Source: Pseudomonas sp. UBA1879 (GTDB taxonomy: Bacteria > Pseudomonadota > Gammaproteobacteria > Pseudomonadales > Pseudomonadaceae). From it: DNA of 64,000 nucleotides. The notes beneath the pieces are model-generated. The model saw only the letters and a program-made list of their open reading frames with translations. It did not search any database and was not told the origin of the DNA. Position numbers and translations under genes: made by a program. The stretch spans positions 384,273 through 448,272 of the forward strand of contig NZ_DDHJ01000015.1 in the NCBI RefSeq assembly GCF_002338065.1, in the 5' to 3' direction. Below are positions 26,362 to 34,370 of this stretch, piece by piece. Position 1 is the first letter of the stretch, and every line of letters begins with the position of its first letter.

Positions 26362-28046
26362 TTGAACAGGCAACGATTGATCCGGTAGATGCCGGAATTA
26401 TTTGGTCTCGTTTCGTATCGGTCACTGATGAAATGGTGTCCGCGATGGAACGCACGGCGTTTTCGACCATGGTTCGGGCCAGTGGCGATTTTTCCTGCAT
26501 GATGTTCGACGCCCGAGGCAAGCTGATCGCGCAGGGCGCTACCAGTGTGCCGTCGTTCACCGGCACCGGGCCCAGCACGCTGGGACACATTCTGGGTATC
26601 TTCGATCCTGCGCAGATGCACGACGGCGACATCATCGTGACCAATGATCCCTGGATCGGTACCGGTCACACGTTTGACATTAACGTGGTCAAGCCAATCT
26701 TTCTGAACGATGTCATCGTGGGGTACTGCCTGACGGTTTCTCACCTGGCCGATGTGGGCGGGGTCGGAATGGGGTCTGTGGCCAAAGACGTGTTCGAAGA
26801 AGGCTTTTCGCTGCCGCCGGTGAAGTTGTTCGATGCGGGCCAGGAAAACCAGTTCGTCTTTGATTTCATTCGCAGCAACGTCAGGACCGTCGACTACGTA
26901 CTGGGTGATATCTACGCCAACGTCGCCGCTTGTAACGTCGGGGCGCACGGTCTGGTGAAGATTCTGCTGGAGCACAATCTTTCGACCACCGTCGACGCTG
27001 CCGATGCCATCTTCGCCCTCACGCGCAAGTCGATCCAGGCCAAGGTGGACGCGATGCCAAGAGGGCAGTTCTCAGCGGCCATCCCGGTGGAGGGCGGCAC
27101 GGGCTTTCCCGATATCACCCTGGCTGTAAAGGTGACGCTCAGCGACAGCGGATTTCTCTACGACTTCGACGGAACAGACCCTGTCGTCGCCCGTGGCGTC
27201 AACGTGCCGATGTGCTACACCCGAGCGTTCTGCTACTTCTGCACTAAGGTGCTGGTGGCGCCGAACATTCCCAACAACCAGGCGATTCTGGATTTCGTGT
27301 CGATCCAGGCGCCCGACAATTGCATCCTCAACGCGCTCCGGCCTCACCCGACCGGTGCTCGTCATGTGTTCGGTCATTTCGTCGGCCCGCTCATTTTCAA
27401 CGCGCTGGCGGACGCATTCCCGGACGATGTTCAGGCCGACTCCGGGATGGTCTTCCAAATGAACCTGCGCGGACAGACACGTGCGGGCAAGCGCTACTCC
27501 TCGATCTATTTTTCGGCCGGTGGTTACGGCGCGCTCGCCGGGTATGACGGTCGTGCCGCGCTGCCTGCGCCGGCCAACATCATCGGCGGCTCGGTAGAGT
27601 TTTGGGAGAAGCAGCTCAGCTGCACATTCCTCAGAAAGGAGGTGCTGAAGGACACCGGCGGGGCAGGTGAATTCCAGGGGGGGAACGGGCAGGTGTTTGC
27701 CATCCGAAATGACACAGGGCAGACACTGGAGGCGTCCTTCATGGCGTCGCGCACCAAGATCGCGGCAAAAGGCTTCGCCGGAGGGGCCAGCGGCGCTCAC
27801 CGTTTCGTTCTGGTCGATGGCGTCGAGACCGATCCGAAGGCGCGGGTGGTTGTGCCACAAGGCGGCATCGTCGAAATTCACGATGCCGGGGGAGGGGGTT
27901 ACGGTGATCCGGCCTTGCGCCCGATCCAGGATATCGAGCACGACCTGGAAGCAGGTCTGATCAGTGTCGGGTTCGTGGAACAGCATTACCCGAAACAGGC
28001 GCGGCAGCTTGGCTCGAGCGACCGCACGGCCGTGAAAACCCGCTGA
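26358..28046 (+). CDS. hyuB: Hydantoinase/oxoprolinase-family protein, HyuB-like subunit
   Basis: A 562-residue partner of HyuA, starting at a GTG inside the HyuA stop. Typical motifs are GDFSCMMFDARGKLIAQG (about 47-64), GDIIVTNDPWIGTGHTFD (about 89-106) and the C-terminal GGYGDPALRP tail. The two subunits form one enzyme; by family it hydrolyses or carboxylates a ring or carbonyl group at ATP cost. Length matches the family (about 520-590). Confidence 0.92.
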   Translation: MIEQATIDPVDAGIIWSRFVSVTDEMVSAMERTAFSTMVRASGDFSCMMFDARGKLIAQGATSVPSFTGTGPSTLGHILGIFDPAQMHDGDIIVTNDPWIGTGHTFDINVVKPIFLNDVIVGYCLTVSHLADVGGVGMGSVAKDVFEEGFSLPPVKLFDAGQENQFVFDFIRSNVRTVDYVLGDIYANVAACNVGAHGLVKILLEHNLSTTVDAADAIFALTRKSIQAKVDAMPRGQFSAAIPVEGGTGFPDITLAVKVTLSDSGFLYDFDGTDPVVARGVNVPMCYTRAFCYFCTKVLVAPNIPNNQAILDFVSIQAPDNCILNALRPHPTGARHVFGHFVGPLIFNALADAFPDDVQADSGMVFQMNLRGQTRAGKRYSSIYFSAGGYGALAGYDGRAALPAPANIIGGSVEFWEKQLSCTFLRKEVLKDTGGAGEFQGGNGQVFAIRNDTGQTLEASFMASRTKIAAKGFAGGASGAHRFVLVDGVETDPKARVVVPQGGIVEIHDAGGGGYGDPALRPIQDIEHDLEAGLISVGFVEQHYPKQARQLGSSDRTAVKTR

Positions 28047-28129
28047 TCAGACAGACGAACTGACGCCGCGCGCTTCGTCATCATGTGCCGATGGGCGCGG
28101 CGCCTCGACCGAGGTACAAAAACTTGAAC

Positions 28130-28786
28130 ATGTCACCCTCGATTGTTTTGCTGCACGCCACGCCCGTCGCGATGGCCCCGATCATGCGGGCGTTCGCCTC
28201 GCAGTGGCCAGAGGCTCAAGTCAGTCATCTGCTGGACGAAGGCTTGACCCACGACCGGGCCAGATCCACGGAACTGACCGAGGATGTGATCCGCCGTTTC
28301 GTTCGGCTGGCCGAATACGCCTATGACCGGAAACCGGACGCGATCCTGGCCACCTGTTCTGCGTTCGGGCCAGCCATCGAACGGGTTGCCGACACGCTGC
28401 CAATTCCCGTCTGCAAACCCAACGAGCCGATGTTCGACGCGGCCCTCGGCTGCGGAAACCGGATTGCGATGATCGCAACGTTCGCCCCGTCGGTGGTCAC
28501 GATGGAGGCGGAGTTTCATGACGCGGCCAGACGCTCGAATCCGCTGGCAACGCTGACCAGCGTCGTCGTACCCGATGCGATGAAGGCTTTGCGCGCGGGC
28601 GATGAGCAGACGCACCACCGGCTGATTGCCGAGCGCGCTGCGATGCTCGAAGGGTATGACGCAATCATGCTTGCGCATTTTTCCACGTCGAGTGCGGTGG
28701 CCGCTGTGCAAGCGAACGTCGCGTGCCCTGTGTTCACCGCACCCGAGAGTGCGGTGTTGCAACTGCGCAGACGCCTCGGCACGTAA
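28130..28786 (+). CDS. Asp/Glu/hydantoin racemase-superfamily protein, one-cysteine variant
   Basis: A 218-residue protein of the Asp/Glu racemase superfamily (also hydantoin racemase, maleate isomerase, arylmalonate decarboxylase). The first catalytic cysteine is kept in ATCSAFGPA (about residue 80). The position that normally carries the second cysteine (GCT-type) reads LAHFSTSSA. It therefore cannot be a standard two-base racemase. A decarboxylase, isomerase or other one-Cys reaction is possible. ATG 28130 begins the homologous region; GAGG is somewhat far upstream. It follows HyuAB in the operon. Confidence 0.8.
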   Translation: MSPSIVLLHATPVAMAPIMRAFASQWPEAQVSHLLDEGLTHDRARSTELTEDVIRRFVRLAEYAYDRKPDAILATCSAFGPAIERVADTLPIPVCKPNEPMFDAALGCGNRIAMIATFAPSVVTMEAEFHDAARRSNPLATLTSVVVPDAMKALRAGDEQTHHRLIAERAAMLEGYDAIMLAHFSTSSAVAAVQANVACPVFTAPESAVLQLRRRLGT

Positions 28787-28900
28787 CGACACGCGGTTCC
28801 TCATGACTGTTTAACACGCGTCGCAAAAGGCGGTGCGGGCACGCGCTCGCCTGCGTCGACTGTTTGTGCGCGCAAAACGACCAATGTCGGAGTGGGTTAT

Positions 28901-29614
28901 ATGAACGAAATGGACACCTCAAGACCGTCAATCACATTGATGAGCACGCTGGCCATACAAGGGGCATTGGTCGACGTCATCATTCCAAAGTTTGAGCTAT
29001 TGACCGGTATCAAAGTTAATTTGCAGCTCGACCCCACCAACGTGCTCATCCAGCGGATCCACGGGGGCGAGCGGGCCGACATGATCGTCGCGGTGTCAGC
29101 CGACATTACGTCGTTGGAAGCCCTCGGCGTATTGACGGAGAAGGGCACCCACGCCTTGGTCACAACCTGCGTGGGCCTGGGAATTCAAGAGGATTCCAGG
29201 CTATTTCCCCTTGCTTCGGTCGATGACCTGAAGACCGCCCTGATCGAGGCCAGATCGGTGGTGTATTCACGGACCGGGGCCAGCGGTGTTTATTTCGCCA
29301 GCCTGCTCGAACGGCTGGGGATCGCTGCACAGGTCAATGCCCGGGCCACGATTGTCGAGAAAGGCTTGACGGGCGAATCCGTGGTGTCGGGTGTCGGCGA
29401 CATTGCCGTTCAGCAACTCAGTGAACTGGCCATCGTCCGCGGTCTGAAAACCGTGGGTCCTCTGCCCGAAGGAGTGGGCCACGTGACCCAATTTTCGGTC
29501 GGTCGATTCGCGGCCGACCAGCACAACCTCGACGTTCAGCTATTGAGTGACTGGCTGGTTTCTCCCACTGCCCAGGCTGCCTACGAACAGTACGGTCTGA
29601 GTTTCCAGGGCTGA
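28901..29614 (+). CDS. ModA-like solute-binding domain protein without signal peptide
   Basis: A 237-residue type-2 periplasmic-binding-fold protein resembling molybdate-binding ModA. The order ADMIVAVSADITSLEALGVL and YSRTGASGVYFASLLERLGI matches ModA-type lobes. It has no hydrophobic N-terminal signal: it starts MNEMDTSRPSITLMSTLAIQ, so it is predicted to stay in the cytoplasm. GGAG is 8 bp before ATG 28901; a GTG 9 bp earlier is less likely. No permease or ATPase is beside it. It may sense or carry a small acid in the pathway rather than import molybdate. Confidence 0.75.
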   Translation: MNEMDTSRPSITLMSTLAIQGALVDVIIPKFELLTGIKVNLQLDPTNVLIQRIHGGERADMIVAVSADITSLEALGVLTEKGTHALVTTCVGLGIQEDSRLFPLASVDDLKTALIEARSVVYSRTGASGVYFASLLERLGIAAQVNARATIVEKGLTGESVVSGVGDIAVQQLSELAIVRGLKTVGPLPEGVGHVTQFSVGRFAADQHNLDVQLLSDWLVSPTAQAAYEQYGLSFQG

Positions 29615-29690
29615 GTCGATCTGATCCTGCGAGCCTGATCGGCCCCAGGAATGGAGCCCCGCTGTCTTACTACCCAACAGGAGTAATGTC

Positions 29691-30119
29691 ATGACATCAG
29701 AAACACCGGCAAACGCAGCCAGCACCTATGTCACAAAAGTGCTCGTCTTCGGCGGCATGGCCTACGTCAGCGGACAGTTGCCGCGAGAGAAAGGCGCGAT
29801 CAAATATTTCGGCAAGGTCGGCGAGCAGGTCGCGCTGACTGCGGCGCAGGACGCTGCGGCGTTGTGCGCCCACGGGTGTCTCGACGCGCTGGATCAGGCG
29901 CTGGGAGGGCGCGAGCGAATCGCGCAGATCGTCAAACTGACCGGATTCGTCGCCTGTGCTCCGGATTTCACTGCGCTGGGTCAAGTCGTCGACGGGGCAT
30001 CGAAGGTGCTCGTCGATGTCCTCGGTGCCGCCGGCCAGCATGCGCGCAGCGCCATAGGCGTGCAACAACTGCCCCATGGGGCAACCGTTGAGGTGGAGCT
30101 GGTGGTCGGTCTCAAATGA
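29691..30119 (+). CDS. RidA/YjgF-family protein
   Basis: A 142-residue RidA-fold protein. Characteristic segments are VFGGMAYVSGQLPRE (about 18-32) and IVKLTGFVACAPDF (about 81-94). RidA members hydrolyse reactive enamine/imine intermediates. This is a catabolic paralogue rather than housekeeping RidA, judging by its place between the ModA-like gene and hydroxypyruvate isomerase. It implies that a nitrogen-bearing unstable intermediate arises in the pathway. Confidence 0.88.
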   Translation: MTSETPANAASTYVTKVLVFGGMAYVSGQLPREKGAIKYFGKVGEQVALTAAQDAAALCAHGCLDALDQALGGRERIAQIVKLTGFVACAPDFTALGQVVDGASKVLVDVLGAAGQHARSAIGVQQLPHGATVEVELVVGLK

Positions 30120-30168
30120 CCATTATCGAGGTGTCGTTCACCTCATTCATCAATGGATGATCCGTATC

Positions 30169-30966
30169 ATGGAAACCCCTGAATCACCACCGCTTCGATA
30201 TGCCGCCAACCTGAAATGGCTGTTCACCGAATTGCCGTTCCTGGACCGCTTTGCTGCGGCGGCAGAGCAAGGGTTCGATGCCGTGGAGTTCGCATCGCCC
30301 TATGAATTCGCAACTGGAACGCTGCGCCAGGCGCTGCAACGCGAAGGCTTGGTGCAGATTCTTATCAACACGCCTGCCGCCCCACCGGGGCAGCAGGGGG
30401 AGAATGGTTTTGCCTGTATACCCGGTCAACGGGTGGCATTTCGTGAAGGTGTACGCAGGGCCTTGCATTACGCAACCGAACTGGATTGCGGGCTCGTTCA
30501 TTTGATGGCGGGGCGAGTAGACCCGCAAGACAGCCCGGAGGCCGCGCAGCATGTGTTTCGGGAGAATCTTGCCTGGGCAGTTGACGCGGCAAAGGGCTCG
30601 GGCGTGCGTTATGTGCTCGAGTGCCTGAACCAGACCGATGCACCGGGTTATTTTTTCAAGGGGCTGGACGAGACCGTCCGGGTCATCTCGGGTTTCACCC
30701 CCGAGCAGGTGGGGCTGTTATTCGATGCGTATCACTGCCAGATGAGTGGCGAGAACGTCGTCGAGGCGTATCGACAGCACGCGGCCATCGTCCAGCATGT
30801 TCAGTTTGCCGATGCGCCTGGTCGTCATGAACCCGGTACGGGAGAGGTGCCATGGTCCGCATTGGGTCAGTGTCTGCGGCGTCATGGCTACGCCGGATGG
30901 GTCGGGTGCGAATATCGCCCCCTGACGTCCACCGTTGACGGACTCGGTTGGCGCTCGTCGGTTTAA
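30169..30966 (+). CDS. hyi: Hydroxypyruvate isomerase family protein
   Basis: A 265-residue TIM-barrel sugar isomerase-like protein. Hyi interconverts hydroxypyruvate and tartronate semialdehyde, usually in glyoxylate or allantoin use. Divalent-metal ligands are seen in YVLECLNQTD (Glu), LLFDAYHCQM (Asp and His), VQFADAPGRHEPGTGE and GWVGCEYRPL (Glu). I chose ATG 30169, which gives the family length; 30157 is also possible. No glyoxylate carboligase or tartronate semialdehyde reductase is in the window, so the true substrate may be a related hydroxy-ketoacid. Confidence 0.85.
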   Translation: METPESPPLRYAANLKWLFTELPFLDRFAAAAEQGFDAVEFASPYEFATGTLRQALQREGLVQILINTPAAPPGQQGENGFACIPGQRVAFREGVRRALHYATELDCGLVHLMAGRVDPQDSPEAAQHVFRENLAWAVDAAKGSGVRYVLECLNQTDAPGYFFKGLDETVRVISGFTPEQVGLLFDAYHCQMSGENVVEAYRQHAAIVQHVQFADAPGRHEPGTGEVPWSALGQCLRRHGYAGWVGCEYRPLTSTVDGLGWRSSV

Positions 30967-31063
30967 CCGCGTGTGCCGACTGGGCATCGATTCAGCAGTC
31001 AAAACGCACCAAGGGGCCGTCGCGCGGACTCAAGCCAGCAAACTTAGAGGGGTGATCTAACAC

Positions 31064-31085
31064 GCCTGGGTGATCCGCCCCAGGC
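31064..31085 (+). terminator. Hairpin terminator candidate after the TRAP-Hyu operon
   Basis: GCCTGGG and CCCAGGC form a perfect 7-bp stem with an 8-nt loop about 100 bp after the Hyi stop. ATTTCATTACC follows. It most likely ends the TRAP-Hyu transcript and separates it from the next operon. Confidence 0.6.
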
Positions 31086-31238
31086 ATTTCATTACCTTAT
31101 GTACGCGTAGCGATCTGCGTCCCGCCAATACAATCGGTAGCCCTTACCCATCCCCACCTTCCGTTTCTGACAGTGCTGCACAGGCGCGGAGCTCGCCGCT
31201 GCCTGCCAAAAAAACACAGGACACTCCCGCCAACAGAC

Positions 31239-31272
31239 TTGTGCTTTGGTTGTAATATGTTTATAACAACAT
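31239..31272 (+). promoter_or_regulatory. Promoter/operator module A, upstream of the lyase operon
   Basis: TTGTGC (31240-31245) and TATAAC (31263-31268), spaced 17 bp, form a sigma-70-like promoter. An inverted repeat GTTGTAATA-TGTT-TATAACAAC overlaps the -10. The whole 34-bp stretch recurs at 37507-37540 with only two differences, upstream of the OprD porin. This strongly suggests a shared repressor, and the HutC-type GntR at 36633-37439 lies between the two sites. Confidence 0.75.
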
Positions 31273-31311
31273 GACGTTGGCGTTGCGAAGTCACAATAAT
31301 AAGGAGACAAC

Positions 31312-32178
31312 ATGACCGCATCCATTCTCAGGCAGCAGCTTGCCGAGCCCGGCATGATCATCGCGCCGGGGGCTTATGACGGCATCGGTGCACGGCTGAT
31401 CGAACAGGCAGGCTTCGGTGCGGTGTACATGACCGGTGCCGGTACCTCGGCCGCGTTGGGCTATCCGGATTTCGGTTTGCTGACCATGAGCGAAATGGTG
31501 GCGAACGCGGCGGCCATGGCTAACGCGATCTCGGTGCCGCTTATCGCCGATGCTGATACAGGCTATGGAAACGAGCTCAATGTCACGCGTACGGTTCGCG
31601 AGTACGAGGCACGGGGGGTGGCCGCCATCCATATCGAGGACCAGGTCTCGCCCAAGCGGTGTGGTCATCTCGACGGCAAGCAGGTGATTTCGCGCGAGGA
31701 ATTCGTCTCGAAAATCACCGCTGCCGTGGAAGCCCGGCGGGGCACTGACTTCGTGATCATCGCCCGAACGGACGCACGTGCCATGCACAATCTGGACGAA
31801 GCGATCTGGCGCGCCAATGCCGCGCTGGACGCTGGCGCGGACGTGGCGTTCGTCGAGGCGCTGCAGTCGTTGGAAGAAGTGGTCGTTGTGCCCTTGCGCG
31901 TACGAGGCCCTTGCTTGCTGAACATCGTGCCGGGTGGTCGGACCCCTGTGTACGACCTGCGGCAGGTCGAGGACATGGGCTACAAGATGGTGCTGTTGCC
32001 CGGCCTGATGTTGAAAGCCGCGATCGAAGCGGGCGACGCCGCGCTCGCCGCGCTCAAGGCCAGCCACATGGCCCCTAGCGCCACCGAGTCCGTCGCTGAA
32101 GTGTTTCGTCGCTTCGGTGCCGATGAATGGGATGCGCTGCGCACGCGTTTCAACGCTGGCGCGGCGATGGGGCGCTGA
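31312..32178 (+). CDS. Isocitrate lyase/PEP mutase-family lyase
   Basis: A 288-residue TIM-barrel C-C lyase. Metal ligands lie in DADTGYGN (about 83-90) and IHIEDQVSPKRCGH (about 104-117), where the KRCGH motif provides the catalytic cysteine of the isocitrate/2-methylisocitrate/dimethylmalate lyase group. Phosphonate mutases lack this cysteine. AAGGAGACAAC precedes the start. It likely cleaves a 2-hydroxy di- or tricarboxylate into a ketoacid plus a smaller acid. The LeuCD-like dehydratase downstream probably prepares the substrate. Confidence 0.88.
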   Translation: MTASILRQQLAEPGMIIAPGAYDGIGARLIEQAGFGAVYMTGAGTSAALGYPDFGLLTMSEMVANAAAMANAISVPLIADADTGYGNELNVTRTVREYEARGVAAIHIEDQVSPKRCGHLDGKQVISREEFVSKITAAVEARRGTDFVIIARTDARAMHNLDEAIWRANAALDAGADVAFVEALQSLEEVVVVPLRVRGPCLLNIVPGGRTPVYDLRQVEDMGYKMVLLPGLMLKAAIEAGDAALAALKASHMAPSATESVAEVFRRFGADEWDALRTRFNAGAAMGR

Positions 32179-32180
32179 TC

Positions 32181-33590
32181 ATGGCTCGAACACTATTCGA
32201 CAAATTGTGGGACGCGCACGTCGTACGTGAGCTGGGTGATGGCTGGGCGTTACTGCACATCGATCGTCATCTGCTGCACGACCTTTCCGGTCCGCCTGCG
32301 CTGGCAGCGGTCGCCGCACGTGGCCTGCCGCTGCACAACCCGGAGCTGGTTTTCTCGACGCCTGACCACGCCGTTTCCAGCCAGCCGGGGCGAATTGCCA
32401 CGACGTATCCGATTGGCGGCAGGTTGCACGCCGAGCTTAAACGCAGCAGCGACGAGATGGGTGTGCGCCTGTTTGATTTGGGGCAGCCGGGGCAGGGCAT
32501 CGTGCACGTCATGGGGCCGGAGTTGGGTATCGTATTGCCCGGCTTGACGGTGATTTGTGGCGACAGTCACACCTGCACCAATGGTGGCCTCGGCGCCATG
32601 GCGTTTGGCGTGGGCTCGTCGGAAAGCACCCATGCGCTGGCCACCCAGACGCTGCGTCAGCAGAAACCGAAACAGTTGCGCATTCGCTGCGAGGGCGAGC
32701 TGCGTGCCGGTGTCACGGCAAAAGACCTGGCGCTGCATATCATCGGCAAGTTGGGGGCCGCAGCCGGTGTCGCATCGGCCATCGAGTTCGCCGGTCCGGC
32801 CATCGAAGCGATGGAGGTGGAAGGGCGCCTGACGCTGTGCAACCTTTCGGTTGAATTGGGTGCACGCTTCGGGATGGTGGCGCCGGACGAGCGCACGTTC
32901 GCGTTTTTGCGTGGCAAACCGTTCGCGCCGACGGGCGAGGCATTCGATGCCGCCGTTGAGGATTGGCGTCAGCTGTACAGCGACGAGGATGCTTACTTCG
33001 ATCGCGAAGAGGTGATCGATGCGTCTTCGGTGCCTCCGACCATCACTTGGGGCACCAGTCCGGAGCATGCGATCCCGGTCGATGGGCATGTGCCCGATCC
33101 GAATGATGCGGCCAATGCGGCCCAGCGCGACACGCTGCTGGCGGCGCTGGACTACATGGGCCTGACAGCAGGGCAGGCTATCGCAGGCACGCCCATCGAC
33201 TGGGTGTTTATCGGTTCCTGTGCCAACTCTCGATTGTCCGACCTGCGTGCCGCTGCCGACGTGGTGCGAGGCAAGCGTGTGGCAGAGCGCGTTACCGCCT
33301 GGGTCGTACCGGGATCGGAAATCGTCAAGCGCGCCGCCGAAGCCGAAGGCTTGCACGACGTGTTCATCGATGCCGGTTTCGCCTGGCGCGAGCCCGGTTG
33401 CAGCATGTGTGTGGCCGCGAACGGTGAGCAGGTGCCACCGCAACAACGCTCGGTATCGACGTCGAACCGCAACTTCGTCGGACGCCAGGGGCCTGGGGCC
33501 AGGACGCATCTGGCCAGCCCGGCAATGGCCGCTGCTGCGGCTATCGCCGGGGCGATCACCGATGTCAAGGAGGTAGACCCATGCGCCTGA
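32181..33590 (+). CDS. Aconitase-family dehydratase large subunit (LeuC-like)
   Basis: A 469-residue hydro-lyase subunit of LeuC size. The [4Fe-4S] ligands are visible in FIGSCANSRLSD and PGCSMCVAANGEQVPP. Substrate region GDSHTCTNGGLGAMAFGVG (about 130-148) is conserved. The start is ATG 32181, 2 bp after the lyase stop. It and the next gene form a complex that moves OH and H across a double bond. Housekeeping leucine biosynthesis normally uses leuCD beside leuB, which is absent here. Citraconate- or dimethylmalate-type substrates are possible. Confidence 0.9.
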   Translation: MARTLFDKLWDAHVVRELGDGWALLHIDRHLLHDLSGPPALAAVAARGLPLHNPELVFSTPDHAVSSQPGRIATTYPIGGRLHAELKRSSDEMGVRLFDLGQPGQGIVHVMGPELGIVLPGLTVICGDSHTCTNGGLGAMAFGVGSSESTHALATQTLRQQKPKQLRIRCEGELRAGVTAKDLALHIIGKLGAAAGVASAIEFAGPAIEAMEVEGRLTLCNLSVELGARFGMVAPDERTFAFLRGKPFAPTGEAFDAAVEDWRQLYSDEDAYFDREEVIDASSVPPTITWGTSPEHAIPVDGHVPDPNDAANAAQRDTLLAALDYMGLTAGQAIAGTPIDWVFIGSCANSRLSDLRAAADVVRGKRVAERVTAWVVPGSEIVKRAAEAEGLHDVFIDAGFAWREPGCSMCVAANGEQVPPQQRSVSTSNRNFVGRQGPGARTHLASPAMAAAAAIAGAITDVKEVDPCA

Positions 33591-34198
33591 AACCCTTCAC
33601 GGTCGTCAGCGGACCCGCTGCACACGTGCCGCGCGCCAATATCGACACTGACGTCATCATCCGTATCGAACGTCTGACCACCTTGACCAAAGACGACCTC
33701 GGTCCTTACGCATTCGAAGCGTTGCGCTATCGCGAAGACGGCAGCGAGGACCCGGCGTGCGTGTTCAATCAACCGGCGTTTCGCAATGCACCCTTTCTGC
33801 TGGCGGGCGATAACTTTGGTTGCGGTTCTTCACGTGAGCCTGCTGTGACGGCCCTTCAGGCCATCGGCATCCGTTGCGTCATCGCACCGAGTTTCGGCGA
33901 TATTTTTTTCAGCAATTGCTTCCTGAACGGCGTGTTGCCCATTCGGCTGCCCAAAGCTCAGATCGATGCGTTGGCCAGTGCCTGCGCCAATGGCGAACCG
34001 CTGACAGTCGACCTGAACGCGCTCAGCATTCAGGCCCGTGGGGGCCTCACGTTCACCTTCACGGTCGATGCGCTACGCCGAGAGGCTTTGCTTCAAGGGC
34101 TGGACGATATCGGCTTGACGTTCCGGGACGCGGCTCTGATTGCCGAGTGGCAGAACAGTGACCGTTTACGCAGGCCGTGGGCCTGGCCCGTGGCATGA
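33581..34198 (+). CDS. Aconitase-family dehydratase small subunit (LeuD-like)
   Basis: A 205-residue swivel subunit. The conserved substrate loop reads GDNFGCGSSREPAVTALQA (about 73-91), then IRCVIAPSFGDIFFSNCF. The N-terminal DTDVIIRIERL is typical of LeuD. It overlaps the LeuC-like gene by 10 bp, with AAGGAGG upstream. It completes the hydro-lyase. Confidence 0.9.
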   Translation: MRLKPFTVVSGPAAHVPRANIDTDVIIRIERLTTLTKDDLGPYAFEALRYREDGSEDPACVFNQPAFRNAPFLLAGDNFGCGSSREPAVTALQAIGIRCVIAPSFGDIFFSNCFLNGVLPIRLPKAQIDALASACANGEPLTVDLNALSIQARGGLTFTFTVDALRREALLQGLDDIGLTFRDAALIAEWQNSDRLRRPWAWPVA

Positions 34199-34370
34199 GT
34201 CGCCCCTCGGACGCGATGCGCGGGAGGAGGGAGGCTGGCGAGGACGCCGCCGTGAGCCCGGAGCTGAGTGAGGTCTCGATCAGTTCCGGGTACGCCGCCA
34301 GGACGCGCTTTGCTTCAATGAGGGCGACGGCCAACCGAAACAACGACAATAATAAGCGGGAGTCATTTGT

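Noticed and set aside
24904..26373. 489-codon minus-strand frame opposite hyuA
   Set aside because: Antisense shadow with no domain; hyuA is well supported.
32250..33509. 419-codon minus-strand frame opposite the LeuC-like gene
   Set aside because: Antisense shadow; the LeuC cluster cysteines are on the plus strand.
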